Shown here: positions 24,212-33,334 of the stretch, piece after piece | Position numbering within the stretch: the first letter of the stretch is position 1 | Layout: the number at the start of each line of letters is the position of its first letter | Origin: Bryobacterales bacterium | GTDB taxonomy: Bacteria; Acidobacteriota; Terriglobia; Bryobacterales; Bryobacteraceae | DNA length: 64,000 bases | Reading direction: 5' to 3' | NCBI GenBank assembly: GCA_016721425.1 | Contig: JADKID010000038.1 | Location: 310,001 to 374,000 of the forward strand | The notes under the pieces: generated by a model | Told to the model about the DNA's origin: nothing | Database searches by the model: none | What the model saw: only the letters and a program-made list of their open reading frames with translations | Program-made: the position numbers and the translations under genes

Positions 24212-25126
24212 ATGCCATCCATTGTCGAGCGGCTGCCCTCGGGCGCGCGAGTCCTGGTGGTGCGCCTACGGTCGCTCGGCGATTGCGTCCTGACCACCCC
24301 GGCGCTGCATCTGCTGCACGCGCACAGGCCCGATCTCGAAATCGGCGTTGTCGTGGAAGGCCGCTTCGCGCAGATCTTCGAAGGAAACCCGGCCGTGGCC
24401 GCCATCCTTCCGCCGTCCCGCAAGACGGCGCTAGGCTACGGCGCCAAGTTGGCTGTGAACTTCCACGGCGGGTCCCGCAGCGCGCTGCTCACAGCCCTCT
24501 CGCTGGCCCGCTGGCGCGCCGGCTTCGGGCACTACCGCCGCCAGTGGGTGTATAACTTGTGCATCCCGCGAGCGCAGGAGATCCTTGGAGAAGAACGCAC
24601 GGTGCATACCGCCGAACATTTAGCCTCCGCCATGTTTTATCTCGGCGTACCGCGCGCCGAGATCCCGCGTGCGCAACTGTTCGCGGACCAACACGCGCCC
24701 TTGCGGCCCTGCGTTGTGATCCATCCTCTGGCGTCGGCGGAGGCGAAGGCCTGGCCGGCGAGCCGGTTTCTGGCAATCGCCAGATGGCTGCGCGATGAGC
24801 GCGGCCTCCAGCCCGTTGTGATCGGCGGGCCGGGTGAGGACCTCTCTGCCTTCGCGGAGTTTGATCAACTGGCCGGCGCGCCGCTCAACGACGTCAAGCG
24901 GCTGATGAGCGGCGCCTCCCTCTTCGTCGGCAACGACAGCGGCCCGGCGCACATGGCAGCCGCATTCGGCGTGCCGGTGGTCGCGCTCTACGGCAGTTCC
25001 GATCCCGTCATCTGGGCGCCGTGGCGCACCCGCGGCGAGGCTGTATCTGCGCCCGAGGGGCTTCCCACGGTAAGTGTGGATCGCGTGCGCGGCGCGGTGC
25101 AGCGGCTGTTGGGGGATCCGCGGTGA
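24212..25126 (+). CDS. Glycosyltransferase family 9 (heptosyltransferase-like)
   Basis: A 304-residue GT-B transferase of the ADP-heptose:LPS heptosyltransferase family, acting at the cytoplasmic face of the inner membrane on the LPS core or another surface glycan. Marks are the N-terminal VLVVRLRSLGDCVLTTPAL and the donor-site segment FVGNDSGPAHMAAAFGVPVVALYG near residue 240. The acceptor cannot be deduced. Its stop codon overlaps the GTG start of the ABC transporter, linking glycan assembly and lipid export. Confidence 0.92.
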   Translation: MPSIVERLPSGARVLVVRLRSLGDCVLTTPALHLLHAHRPDLEIGVVVEGRFAQIFEGNPAVAAILPPSRKTALGYGAKLAVNFHGGSRSALLTALSLARWRAGFGHYRRQWVYNLCIPRAQEILGEERTVHTAEHLASAMFYLGVPRAEIPRAQLFADQHAPLRPCVVIHPLASAEAKAWPASRFLAIARWLRDERGLQPVVIGGPGEDLSAFAEFDQLAGAPLNDVKRLMSGASLFVGNDSGPAHMAAAFGVPVVALYGSSDPVIWAPWRTRGEAVSAPEGLPTVSVDRVRGAVQRLLGDPR

Positions 25127-26940
25127 CCGAACTGATCCGGCTCTTCTCCTTCGCCCGCAAATACACCGCAGCCCTGGTGGGCGCCGTTCTCATGCTCATG
25201 GTGGCCGGCATCATGAACGCGATGCTGCCCATCCTCCTGGGCCCCATCTTCGATCGCGTCCTCAAGCCAAATACCGCCGACGCCCGCATCCCTCTGCCCA
25301 TCCCAAAGTTCACCGGCATCACTGTCTACCTCGATCAACTCGTGCCCGGCGACATCCACAACGTCTGGACTCTCGTCGCCATCGTCATCCTGCTGGTCTT
25401 CCTCACCAAGGGCATTACGGACTACATCGGCAACTATCTGCTCAACTACGTCGGCCTCTCCGCCGTCACGGACCTCCGCCAGAAGGCGTTTGACAAGGTC
25501 GTCCGCGAAGAGCACGAATTCTACAGCTCCCATTCCACGGGGCGCCTGATGTCGTCCATCATGAGCGATATCGAGAAGATCCAGCTGGCCGTTGCGCAGA
25601 TGCTGGCCGATTGGTTCCGCCAGAGCTTCAACGCGCTCGGCATGATGTACGTACTCTTTCACTCGGACTGGCGGCTGGCTCTGGTTTCCACCACAGTGCT
25701 GCCGTTTGTCCTGCTGCCCACGGCGCGGCTGGGCAAGCGCATCCGGCGCTCCACACGATCGGCGCAGGACGACGCCGCGGAGATGAGCCAGATCCTGCAG
25801 GAGGCCTTTAGCGGCTACGCCGTTGTGAAGAGCTTCACCGCCGAACAGCTCGAGAGCGATCGCTTCCGCAAGGCCGCCCGCAAGTTTAAGAAATCGAGTC
25901 TCCGCTACATCGCCCAGCAGGCGCTGCCCTCACCGATCATCGAGTTCTTCGGCGCGGTCACCATCGTCGGCCTGCTCACCTACGCCCGCGCCCAGATCAA
26001 GGCCGGCGCCATGACAGACGGCCAGTTCACCAGCTTCGTCATGGCCTTGCTGCTGCTCTACGAGCCGGTAAAACGCCTCACCGGCATCAGCAATATCTTC
26101 CAGCAGGCGCTCGGCGCCAGCCAGCGCGTCTTTGAATACATTGATCGCCCGCAGGAGATCATTCAGAAACCCGGCGCGCCGGATCTCCCCGGGTTTACGA
26201 GTGCCATAGAGTTCCAGGACGTCAGCTTCCGGTATCCGAATACGCCGAACGGCTTCGCCATCCAGGGCCTCACGCTGAAGGTCTCGCGCGGCGAGGTGGT
26301 GGCCCTGGTGGGGCCCAGCGGCGCCGGCAAGACCACGCTCGCCAGCCTGCTGCCGCGCTTCTACGATCCGCAGGAGGGGCAGATCCTGATCGATGGCCGC
26401 GACATCCGCGAGTGGAGCCTCCTATCGCTGCGCCGTAACGTGGCAGTGGTCAGCCAGGAGACGTTCCTCTTCAATGACACCGTCGCCGCCAACCTGCAAT
26501 ACGGGCGCATCGGCGCGTCGAAGGAAGACCTGCTGGAGGCGTCCCGCACGGCCCTGGCCGACGAGTTCATTCAGGCGCTGCCGCAGGGCTACGACACCAT
26601 GATCGGCGAGCGCGGGGCCAAGCTCAGCGGCGGCCAGAGGCAGCGCCTCTCTATCGCGCGCGCGCTGCTCAAAAACGCGCCCATTCTGATCCTCGATGAG
26701 GCCACGTCGCAGCTCGATACGGAGAGCGAAATCCTGGTGCAGACCGCGCTGGGCAACCTGATGCAAAACCGCACGGTCATCGTCATCGCCCACCGGCTCT
26801 CCACCATCCGCCGTGCCGATCGCATCGTCGTCATGGACGCTGGCCGCATCAGTGAGATCGGTACGCACGAGGAACTGCTGAATCAAGGTGGCATCTACCA
26901 GCGGCTGCACGAACTTCAATATGTGGATTTGGAGAACTAG
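25123..26940 (+). CDS. ABC exporter, MsbA-like (fused membrane and ATPase domains)
   Basis: A 605-residue half-transporter. An ABC-type membrane domain with about six helices fills residues 1-330, and the ATPase follows with Walker A VGPSGAGKTTL (about 396), signature LSGGQRQRLS (about 499), Walker B ILILDEAT and the H-loop IAHRLST. The longest frame begins at 25021, but those codons lie inside the GT9 gene. I choose GTG at 25123, preceded by GGGGGA and overlapping the GT9 stop. MsbA flips lipid A-core across the inner membrane; the GT9 neighbour supports a lipid or LPS substrate, but drug export cannot be excluded. Confidence 0.93.
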   Translation: MTELIRLFSFARKYTAALVGAVLMLMVAGIMNAMLPILLGPIFDRVLKPNTADARIPLPIPKFTGITVYLDQLVPGDIHNVWTLVAIVILLVFLTKGITDYIGNYLLNYVGLSAVTDLRQKAFDKVVREEHEFYSSHSTGRLMSSIMSDIEKIQLAVAQMLADWFRQSFNALGMMYVLFHSDWRLALVSTTVLPFVLLPTARLGKRIRRSTRSAQDDAAEMSQILQEAFSGYAVVKSFTAEQLESDRFRKAARKFKKSSLRYIAQQALPSPIIEFFGAVTIVGLLTYARAQIKAGAMTDGQFTSFVMALLLLYEPVKRLTGISNIFQQALGASQRVFEYIDRPQEIIQKPGAPDLPGFTSAIEFQDVSFRYPNTPNGFAIQGLTLKVSRGEVVALVGPSGAGKTTLASLLPRFYDPQEGQILIDGRDIREWSLLSLRRNVAVVSQETFLFNDTVAANLQYGRIGASKEDLLEASRTALADEFIQALPQGYDTMIGERGAKLSGGQRQRLSIARALLKNAPILILDEATSQLDTESEILVQTALGNLMQNRTVIVIAHRLSTIRRADRIVVMDAGRISEIGTHEELLNQGGIYQRLHELQYVDLEN

Positions 26941-27837
26941 ATGAGCTTGCGAAGCATGACTGGGTTCGCCCGCGCGCGGCGGTCGAACGATCTGGGCGAG
27001 GTGACGGCCACGGTGAAGAGCGTCAACCATCGCGCCATGGACCTGCACGCCCACCTGCCGGCCGAGTTTGACCAGTATGAGCCGGCCCTGCGCGGTGTGG
27101 TGAAGAAGTACCTCTCCCGTGGGCATGTCGACCTACGGGTCAGTTTCGCGCCGGCCCACGCCATCTCCGCCGCCGCGCTGAACCGGCCGCTGTTTGAGGC
27201 CTATCTCAAAGCGCTGGACGAAGCCGGACGCGATTACGGGGTGCACGGCGGGTGCGACGTCAACGCGGCATTGCGCATCCCCGGCATGCTGGCCCAGCCG
27301 ATCAGCGAGGACGATGCGCCCGCCGAGTTGGAACAGTTGGTCACCTCCGCGGTGGAGGACGCGCTGGCGGCCCTGAATCTCTTCCGCGAGCGGGAGGGCG
27401 CCGAGATCCGCATTCTGTTGAAGGGGCACAACGTGGACGTGCGGCGCGATGCCGCCGAGATCGAGCAATTGCGCAAGCCGGCCGTGGAGCACTTTCACAA
27501 GCGCCTGGAAGAACGCCTGGCGGAGTTGCTGCACGGCGTGGCGATGGAGCCGCAGCGCCTGGCCCAGGAGGCCGCGGTGCTGGCCGATCGCAGCGACATC
27601 ACCGAGGAGATCGGCCGCCTGCTGGTGCATTCCCGCGAGTTGGACGTCCTGCTCGACAAGGGCGGGGAACTCGGCAAGAAGTTGGATTTCCTCATGCAGG
27701 AGATGAACCGCGAAACCAACACCATCCTGTCCAAGACTTCGGGCGTGGGTGAGTTAGGATTGAAGATCACGGCATTGGGCCTGGAGATCAAGGCCAACAT
27801 CGAGCGCATCAGGGAGCAGGTTCTCAATATAGAATGA
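26941..27837 (+). CDS. yicC: YicC/YloC family endoribonuclease
   Basis: A 298-residue member of the YicC family. The N-terminal SMTGFARAR and SVNHRAMDLHAHLP segments and the C-terminal KLDFLMQEMNRETNTILSK region, followed by LGLEIKANIERIREQVLNIE, are family hallmarks. Family members are endoribonucleases that in E. coli help degrade the small RNA RyhB, which is relevant because hfq is encoded in the same window. The ATG follows the ABC gene stop with no gap, and its own stop overlaps the gmk start by 4 bases. yicC-gmk-rpoZ-coaBC is a widely conserved order. Confidence 0.95.
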   Translation: MSLRSMTGFARARRSNDLGEVTATVKSVNHRAMDLHAHLPAEFDQYEPALRGVVKKYLSRGHVDLRVSFAPAHAISAAALNRPLFEAYLKALDEAGRDYGVHGGCDVNAALRIPGMLAQPISEDDAPAELEQLVTSAVEDALAALNLFREREGAEIRILLKGHNVDVRRDAAEIEQLRKPAVEHFHKRLEERLAELLHGVAMEPQRLAQEAAVLADRSDITEEIGRLLVHSRELDVLLDKGGELGKKLDFLMQEMNRETNTILSKTSGVGELGLKITALGLEIKANIERIREQVLNIE

Positions 27838-28448
27838 GCCAGGTATTTATCATTTCTGCGCCTTCGGGGTCAGGCAAGTCGACACTGGTCAGGCGCCTGA
27901 TGGAGAGCGATCCGAATCTCATCTTTTCGGTGTCTTACACCACGCGCCCCCCCCGCGGGCAGGAAACCAACGGCACCGAATACAACTTCGTGTCTCGCTC
28001 CGACTTTGAGGCGATGATCGAGCGCGACGAGTTTGTCGAATACGCGAAGGTGTTCGACGACTACTACGGAACCCACAACCGCTATATTCATCAAGGACTT
28101 GCCGAGGGCAAGGATGTGGTCCTCGACATCGACGTGAAGGGTGCGCGACAATTGAGGGAGAGGATTCCCGAAGCTGTCAGTGTCTTTGTCCTTGCTCCCT
28201 CCCGCGAAGAACTAGAGAAACGTCTGCGCGCCAGGGGAGATGTGTCCGAGCAGGTGATCCGGAAACGGGTGGCCGTGGCAGCACGGGAGATCGAAGATTT
28301 CAGCCAGTATACGCATGTGCTGGTGAACGATGATGTCGAGAGAGCCTCCGATCTGCTGCATAGCATCGTGAAGGCTGCGCGGGCGCGAAGCAGCAACAGA
28401 GATGTGGTTGCCAGCGTCCAGAAGATCCTGGGCACGTTCCAACAGTAA
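27834..28448 (+). CDS. gmk: Guanylate kinase
   Basis: Phosphorylates GMP to GDP. The P-loop SAPSGSGKST is at residues 8-17, the GMP-binding region has SYTTRPPRGQE and TEYNFVS, and YYGTHNRYI follows. The lid has EKRLRARGD. Length 204 is normal. Overlap with yicC (ATGA) implies translational coupling. Confidence 0.97.
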   Translation: MSQVFIISAPSGSGKSTLVRRLMESDPNLIFSVSYTTRPPRGQETNGTEYNFVSRSDFEAMIERDEFVEYAKVFDDYYGTHNRYIHQGLAEGKDVVLDIDVKGARQLRERIPEAVSVFVLAPSREELEKRLRARGDVSEQVIRKRVAVAAREIEDFSQYTHVLVNDDVERASDLLHSIVKAARARSSNRDVVASVQKILGTFQQ

Positions 28449-28459
28449 GAGGTTTATCC

Positions 28460-28708
28460 ATGAGCAGCGCAACACCCAACCGCACCCCGATTCACGCCAT
28501 TCCGGACGACCCGGAATCCAGCATCTACCGTTTCATCATCGTGGCGGCCAAGCGCGCGCGGCAACTCCAGGGCGGCGCACGCTCGTTCCTGCCCGGCACC
28601 GCCAAGAAGCCCACCGTGGCCGCGATGGAAGAAGTGCGGCGCGGGCTGGTCAGCTACTCCGACGCGACGCAGGCGGCCGAAATCCTCGCCAACGAACAAA
28701 AGGACTAG
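28460..28708 (+). CDS. rpoZ: DNA-directed RNA polymerase omega subunit
   Basis: An 82-residue protein with the omega pattern: SIYRFIIVAAKRARQLQGGA, then KPTVAAMEEVRRGLVSY. It helps assemble RNA polymerase and, with beta prime, can form a ppGpp site. The usual MAR motif at the N-terminus is not seen in that form. AAGAGG lies upstream of the start. Its position directly after gmk is the conserved bacterial arrangement. Confidence 0.93.
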   Translation: MSSATPNRTPIHAIPDDPESSIYRFIIVAAKRARQLQGGARSFLPGTAKKPTVAAMEEVRRGLVSYSDATQAAEILANEQKD

Positions 28709-28718
28709 GAGCCGGCCG

Positions 28719-29936
28719 ATGGCGTCTCATCCCGTGATCCTCGGTGTGGGCGGAGGGATCGCTGCCTATAAGGCAGCCGAACTGGCGCGCGCGCTGATGG
28801 AACGCGGCTGCACGGTGCAGCCTGTGATGACAGACGCCGCGCGTGAGTTTATCCAGCCGCTCACCTTCGCCGCCTTGACCGGCCAGAAGGTGATCACCGG
28901 GTTGTTCGGTGTGCGCACCTCCGACGAGGTTCTGGCCTCCAGCATCGATCACATCCGCGTCGCCCAGGAAAACGCGCTGCTCATCGTCGCGCCGGCTACG
29001 GCCGATCTCCTCGCCAAGTTCGCCAGCGGGCTCGCCGGCGATTTTCTCAGTACTCTCTATCTTGCCTTTGAAGGGCCGGTTCTGCTCTGTCCCGCCATGA
29101 ATACGGCCATGTGGAACCACCCGGCCACGCAGGCCAACGTGGAGATCCTCCGGAAGCGCGGACACCACATTCTGCCGCCGGATTCCGGCCCGCTGGCTTG
29201 CGGCACAGTTGGCGCCGGCCGGCTGCCCGATCCTCCGCGCATCGCCGATTTCGCCATTCGCCTCCTCACCCAAAAGCACGATCTCGATTGCGAGACCATT
29301 CTCATCACGGCCGGCCCTACGCGGGAACTGCTCGATCCCGTCCGTTTCATCTCCAACCGCTCTTCCGGCAAGATGGGGTACGCGATGGCCGAGGCTGCGG
29401 CCACGCGCGGCGCGCGCGTCATTTTGGTCAGCGGCCCGGTGCAGCTCACTCCGCCCGAGGGCGTCGAGGTGGTGCCCGTGCAGACGGCCGTGGAGATGCG
29501 CGATGCAGTCCTGGCGCACCTGGATGCGGCCACGGTCATTATCAAGACGGCCGCTGTTGCCGATTACTACGTCGCCGCCGTGCCCACGCACAAGGTCAAG
29601 AAGACGGCGATGCGTTTCTCGCTGGAACTGGAGCCCACCCCGGATATCCTGGCCGAAGTGGGCCGCCGCAAGAAGGATCAGTTGCTCATCGGTTTCGCGG
29701 CCGAAACCGAGAACGTCGTCGCCGAGGCCCGCCGCAAACTGCTCGCCAAAAACTGCGACATGGTGGTGGCCAATAACGTCTCGGCCGATGGCACCGGGTT
29801 CGAGAGCGATGACAATGAGGTGGTGCTGGTGACGCGCGACGCCTCGCCCATCGCCCTGCCCCGCGCCTCCAAGCGCGCGCTGGCGGACCAGATTCTCGAT
29901 CAGGCCCTCCAGGTGCGGCTCTCGCTGCACCCCTGA
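28719..29936 (+). CDS. coaBC: Bifunctional phosphopantothenoylcysteine synthetase/decarboxylase
   Basis: Two sequential steps of coenzyme A synthesis. The N-terminal flavin decarboxylase CoaC has GVGGGIAAYKAAEL, the catalytic His in IDHIRVAQ (about residue 76), APATADLLAKFASGLAGD and the PAMNTAMWNHP motif. CoaB starts near residue 198 with AGPTRELLDPVRFISN and SSGKMGYAMA, and includes the AAVADY and KKDQLLIGFAAET segments. Length 405 is typical. Ten bases separate it from rpoZ. Confidence 0.97.
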   Translation: MASHPVILGVGGGIAAYKAAELARALMERGCTVQPVMTDAAREFIQPLTFAALTGQKVITGLFGVRTSDEVLASSIDHIRVAQENALLIVAPATADLLAKFASGLAGDFLSTLYLAFEGPVLLCPAMNTAMWNHPATQANVEILRKRGHHILPPDSGPLACGTVGAGRLPDPPRIADFAIRLLTQKHDLDCETILITAGPTRELLDPVRFISNRSSGKMGYAMAEAAATRGARVILVSGPVQLTPPEGVEVVPVQTAVEMRDAVLAHLDAATVIIKTAAVADYYVAAVPTHKVKKTAMRFSLELEPTPDILAEVGRRKKDQLLIGFAAETENVVAEARRKLLAKNCDMVVANNVSADGTGFESDDNEVVLVTRDASPIALPRASKRALADQILDQALQVRLSLHP

Positions 29937-29954
29937 TAATCCGGACAGAAACGC

Positions 29955-30755
29955 ATGGACCGCACCCAGCTCAAGCAGTATCTGGAATTTTACAGGGACC
30001 TGGGCGTGAAGAGCGTCTTCGTGGATGGGCAACTCGTCGCGCCCGGCGCCCAAACCGCAGCCATCGCTCCCTCTCCGGTCCGCGAGGAACCTACCGTGCC
30101 CAAAGCCCCAGAGCCGGCTCAGCTCTTTCCCAAGCTCTTTCCTGCCGGAGACGCCGATGACTCGCTCGAAAGGATCCGGCACGATATCGGCGATTGCCAG
30201 CGTTGCCGCCTGGCCGCCGGCCGGAATCAGATCGTCTTCGGCTCCGGCAACGAGCAGGCCCGCCTGGTGTTTGTCGGCGAGGGACCCGGCGCCGATGAGG
30301 ACGCCCAGGGCGTCCCGTTTGTCGGTCGCGCCGGACAGTTGCTCACGCAGATGATCAACAACACCGCGTCGAAAGAGGGGCTCACCATCCAGCGGCCCGA
30401 TGTCTACATCTGCAACGTTGTCAAATGCCGTCCACCCGACAACCGCACGCCGGAACCCGACGAGATGGAAGTCTGCGGCCAGTTTCTCATGCGCCAGTTG
30501 CTGGTGCTGAAGCCGCGGGCCATCTGCTCGCTGGGCGCCACAGCCAACAAGGCGCTGCTCGGTACCAAGGAAGGCATCACCAAGTTGCGCGGAAAATGGC
30601 AGCACTGGCGCGATATCCCCGTCATGCCCACCTACCACCCGTCTTATCTCCTGCGGCCCTACAATCAGGACGCCAAACGGGAAGCCTGGGAAGATCTGAA
30701 GAAAGTTCTCCACTATGTCTACGACGAACCGCCACGGCCTCTTTCTGACTTTTGA
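29955..30755 (+). CDS. Uracil-DNA glycosylase, type 4 (iron-sulfur)
   Basis: Removes uracil from DNA. The 266-residue protein has an N-terminal extension of about 75 residues and then the family-4 core. Iron-sulfur ligands occur in CQRCRLA, in KCRPP and in EVCGQFL. Motif I is GEGPGADEDAQG with VPFVGRAGQLL, and motif II is HPSYLLR. The N-terminal extension (Pro-rich, acidic) is seen in many family-4 proteins sometimes labelled as DNA polymerase-related. Its last 41 bases overlap tmk. Confidence 0.95.
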   Translation: MDRTQLKQYLEFYRDLGVKSVFVDGQLVAPGAQTAAIAPSPVREEPTVPKAPEPAQLFPKLFPAGDADDSLERIRHDIGDCQRCRLAAGRNQIVFGSGNEQARLVFVGEGPGADEDAQGVPFVGRAGQLLTQMINNTASKEGLTIQRPDVYICNVVKCRPPDNRTPEPDEMEVCGQFLMRQLLVLKPRAICSLGATANKALLGTKEGITKLRGKWQHWRDIPVMPTYHPSYLLRPYNQDAKREAWEDLKKVLHYVYDEPPRPLSDF

Positions 30756-31371
30756 GGGACTGGACGGCTGCGGCAAAACGACGCAACTGCGTCTGCTGGC
30801 CGAGCGTCTGCGGGCCGCCGGTGAGACTGTCATCCAGACGGTGGAACCGGGTGGCACCAGCATCGGCGGCGCCATCCGGCGCATCCTCCTCGATCCCGCC
30901 AACGACCATATGGGCGCCACCGCCGAGATGCTGCTCTACTTTGCAGCCCGCGCCCAGAACATCCACGAGATCGTGATTCCAGCCACCGCCCGCGGCGAGA
31001 TCGTCATCTCAGATCGCTGGACAGATTCCACCTGGGCCTACCAGGGCTTCGGCCGCGGCCTCGGCGTGGATGTGGTCCGCCGCCTCGATGAGATCGCCTG
31101 CGCCGGCCGCAAGCCGGACCTCACCATCTGGGTGGATGTCGACCTCGAAACCAGCCTCGGCCGCGCCAAAAAGCGCAATGAAGACGAAGCCGCCGCCGAT
31201 CGCATGGATGCTCAAAGCCGCGCGTTTTACGAGAATGTGCGGGAGGGCTACCGCCGCCTCAGCGAAGAGGAACCGCAACGCGTGCGCCGAGTGGACGGCC
31301 GCGGCACGGTGGAGCAGGTGGCACAAAGAGTGTGGGCCGTGTTTGAAACGCTGGAATCCAAAAATGTTTGA
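30715..31371 (+). CDS. tmk: Thymidylate kinase
   Basis: Phosphorylates dTMP to dTDP. P-loop FEGLDGCGKTTQ at residues 13-24, the ISDRW motif near residue 100 with TWAYQGFGRG after it, and a lid region with KKRNEDEA. Length 218 is normal. The start at 30715 lies inside the uracil-DNA glycosylase gene; no later Met precedes the conserved core, so the 41-base overlap is probably real. It overlaps holB by 8 bases (ATGTTTGA). Confidence 0.96.
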   Translation: MSTTNRHGLFLTFEGLDGCGKTTQLRLLAERLRAAGETVIQTVEPGGTSIGGAIRRILLDPANDHMGATAEMLLYFAARAQNIHEIVIPATARGEIVISDRWTDSTWAYQGFGRGLGVDVVRRLDEIACAGRKPDLTIWVDVDLETSLGRAKKRNEDEAAADRMDAQSRAFYENVREGYRRLSEEEPQRVRRVDGRGTVEQVAQRVWAVFETLESKNV

Positions 31372-32389
31372 CAACTTCTGGGGCAATCCACTCACCACCG
31401 CCGCCCTGGAGCAGATGATCGCCGCCGAGCGCATCCCCCAGACCCTCATGCTGGCCGGACCCGCCGGCGTCGGCAAGGCCACCCTCGCCCGCCGTTTTGC
31501 AGCGCGCCTCCTGGGCTCGCCGGAAAGGATCGAGCTGGACGACCTCAGCCTACCCGCCAATCGCGACATCATCGCCGAGCGGGAAAAATGGCCCAGCGAG
31601 AAGCGCGGCGACGATCCGCTCTTCTTTTCCTCTCATCCCGATTTCATTACCTTTTGCCCGGAGGGCCCGCTCCGCCAAATCTCCATTCAGCAGATGCGCC
31701 TCACCAAGGAACGCGCCCAACTGCGGCCCTTGAAGGGCAAGTGGCGCGTGTTTCTGATCGATCAGATCGACCGCGCCAACCTCCAGGCCGCCGATTCGCT
31801 CCTGAAGACCCTCGAGGAGCCGCCCAGCCACCTTATCCTCATTACCACGGCCGAGAACGCCTACGACCTGCCCTCCACCATTCGTTCCCGCTCGGTGATC
31901 TTCTACATGTCCCCGCTGCCCGATGCGGAGATGCGGGCGTTTGCCAAGGCAAAGGGCTTGACCGACTCGGAAGTGCGCATCGCCCTGGCCGGCGGGTGCC
32001 CGGGCCTGGCGACGTCCATTGATCTGGCCGTGTACGAGAAGCGCCGCCGCGTGATGCTGGCCATGCTGGAATCGGCTGCCGGCGTGGCGCAGTTTGGCGC
32101 CTGGGCCAAGCAATCCGAGGCGTTTCTGGCCAGCAAAAGCGAAAAGCTGGATCTCTACTTCAAGCCTCTCTACTCGCTGTTGGGCGATCTGGTTGTGTTG
32201 CACGGCGGCGGAACCGCCATTCGCAATCTCGACCTGGAGCCGGCTCTACGCAAGATCGCCGGCCAAGTCAGCTTCGATTGGCTGCGCGCGGCCGTCGAGC
32301 AGGCCGATCAGCTCATTGGCCTCCAACGGCGCAACGTGCAGAAGGGTCCGTCGGTGGATAGCTGCGTCGTGGAACTCAGGCGGCGATAG
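31364..32389 (+). CDS. holB: DNA polymerase III delta prime subunit
   Basis: Clamp-loader subunit. I start it at ATG 31364 (MFDNFWGNPLTT), which overlaps the tmk stop; the 98 codons upstream in this frame are tmk out of frame. It shows GPAGVGKATL (P-loop-like, keeping the Lys), the ISIQQMR region, a LLKTLEEPP segment and the SRS arginine-finger position in IRSRSV. The four-Cys zinc module usual in delta prime is not visible. Product 341 residues. The tmk-holB pairing is common. The 3' end overlaps the convergent CheW-like gene by 14 bases. Confidence 0.9.
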   Translation: MFDNFWGNPLTTAALEQMIAAERIPQTLMLAGPAGVGKATLARRFAARLLGSPERIELDDLSLPANRDIIAEREKWPSEKRGDDPLFFSSHPDFITFCPEGPLRQISIQQMRLTKERAQLRPLKGKWRVFLIDQIDRANLQAADSLLKTLEEPPSHLILITTAENAYDLPSTIRSRSVIFYMSPLPDAEMRAFAKAKGLTDSEVRIALAGGCPGLATSIDLAVYEKRRRVMLAMLESAAGVAQFGAWAKQSEAFLASKSEKLDLYFKPLYSLLGDLVVLHGGGTAIRNLDLEPALRKIAGQVSFDWLRAAVEQADQLIGLQRRNVQKGPSVDSCVVELRRR

Positions 32390-32762
32390 CGGGGAGCCGG
32401 TCCGGGTCCAATACGGTCCGCCATTTGTTGCCCAGCCGCACTCGCGACGGCGGCCGCATATCCTCCGGCCGAACGTCTTCAAAACGGGAAACCGAGTCCA
32501 CTAGAAGCGCCTCAGGCCGTTCGTCGATCAGGAGCAGGCACGTGCGGCAACTGATGGGCCGCTCCGGCAGGCCGAGCGCGGCGTTCGGCACAATCACGGA
32601 GATGCCGGCCCCATCAATCTGCACGACATATCGCAGCGGCTCCAGGTCCGAAACCGGCGTGAGCGCCAGACCCATCGCCTGCGTCATCGCCCGGATGCGC
32701 GAGGCCGGTAGGGCATACTCCTGCCCGGCCACACGAACAACAAGGAAGCGCTGCGTGGCCAC
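32376..32762 (-). CDS. CheW-like domain protein
   Basis: A 128-residue single-domain protein with the CheW fold pattern: RFLVVRVAGQEYALPASRIRAM, then a middle strand YVVQIDGAGISVIVPNAALG and the late CLLLIDERPEALLVDSVSRF. It is shorter than typical CheW (about 150) and may be an adaptor for a sensor complex rather than a flagellar array. GTG start at 32762 with GGAG 6 bases upstream, 2 bases after the cheX stop. It ends the CheY-CheX-CheW mini-operon, in which no CheA kinase is present. Confidence 0.8.
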   Translation of the reverse strand: MATQRFLVVRVAGQEYALPASRIRAMTQAMGLALTPVSDLEPLRYVVQIDGAGISVIVPNAALGLPERPISCRTCLLLIDERPEALLVDSVSRFEDVRPEDMRPPSRVRLGNKWRTVLDPDRLPAIAA

Positions 32763-32764
32763 GG

Positions 32765-33298
32765 CTACTCCGCCATCGTCAGCACCGCGGCCGCGTGGTC
32801 TTTGGCCGAGAGGCTCCGCTGGCGTTCGTTACTCGGCGCCAGGCAGATGTGTACCTCCACGCGCTCGCCCAGGCACTCAAACGGGACTACCGTCCAGTTG
32901 CTCTTGCCCACGCTGCGCGTCGTGAAGTTTCGCCCATAGATTACCGTCGGAATGCTCAGCCCCATCGGCCCCAGTACCTCCTCCAGAGACGTCTTCACGT
33001 TGCCCAATACCATGTTGGTGATCTCGCCGATCGCATCCAGCACGTCGGCGTCCACTGCGGAGAACTCCATCATCAGCAGTTGGCCCGAGATCTTCTGCGC
33101 CATCTCCGCCGAGCAGGAAAAAGTGCCCGACCCGGCCCAGGCTCCCGCCAGACCAACTAGCGCCACTACCCCGGTATTAGGGGCAGGTACACCGTCACCC
33201 ACCGACGGCTCGTGATCCACTAACTCGATGCCCAGCATGGTGCCGAATACCTCGCGCGTGGATTGACGGACAAGAGAGACCAGTTGGTCGTGCGTCAT
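32765..33298 (-). CDS. CheX-type CheY-P phosphatase
   Basis: A 177-residue protein of the CheC/CheX/FliY superfamily. The hallmark E-x2-N appears in GEITNMVLGNVKTSLEE, the active-site helix that dephosphorylates CheY-P in the family. The C-terminal strands are VPFECLGERVEVHICLAP. With a single ExxN helix it matches CheX rather than CheC, which has two. The receiver gene directly upstream is the likely substrate. Located in the cytoplasm. Confidence 0.88.
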   Translation of the reverse strand: MTHDQLVSLVRQSTREVFGTMLGIELVDHEPSVGDGVPAPNTGVVALVGLAGAWAGSGTFSCSAEMAQKISGQLLMMEFSAVDADVLDAIGEITNMVLGNVKTSLEEVLGPMGLSIPTVIYGRNFTTRSVGKSNWTVVPFECLGERVEVHICLAPSNERQRSLSAKDHAAAVLTMAE

Positions 33299-33334
33299 GA
33301 TTACAGCTCCCGTTGAATTTTGGCGGGCGGACGC

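Noticed and set aside
25021..25122. N-terminal extension of the ABC exporter
   Set aside because: The 34 extra codons lie in the conserved end of the GT9 gene and read as Arg/Gly/Cys-rich noise; a GTG with a good ribosome site follows.
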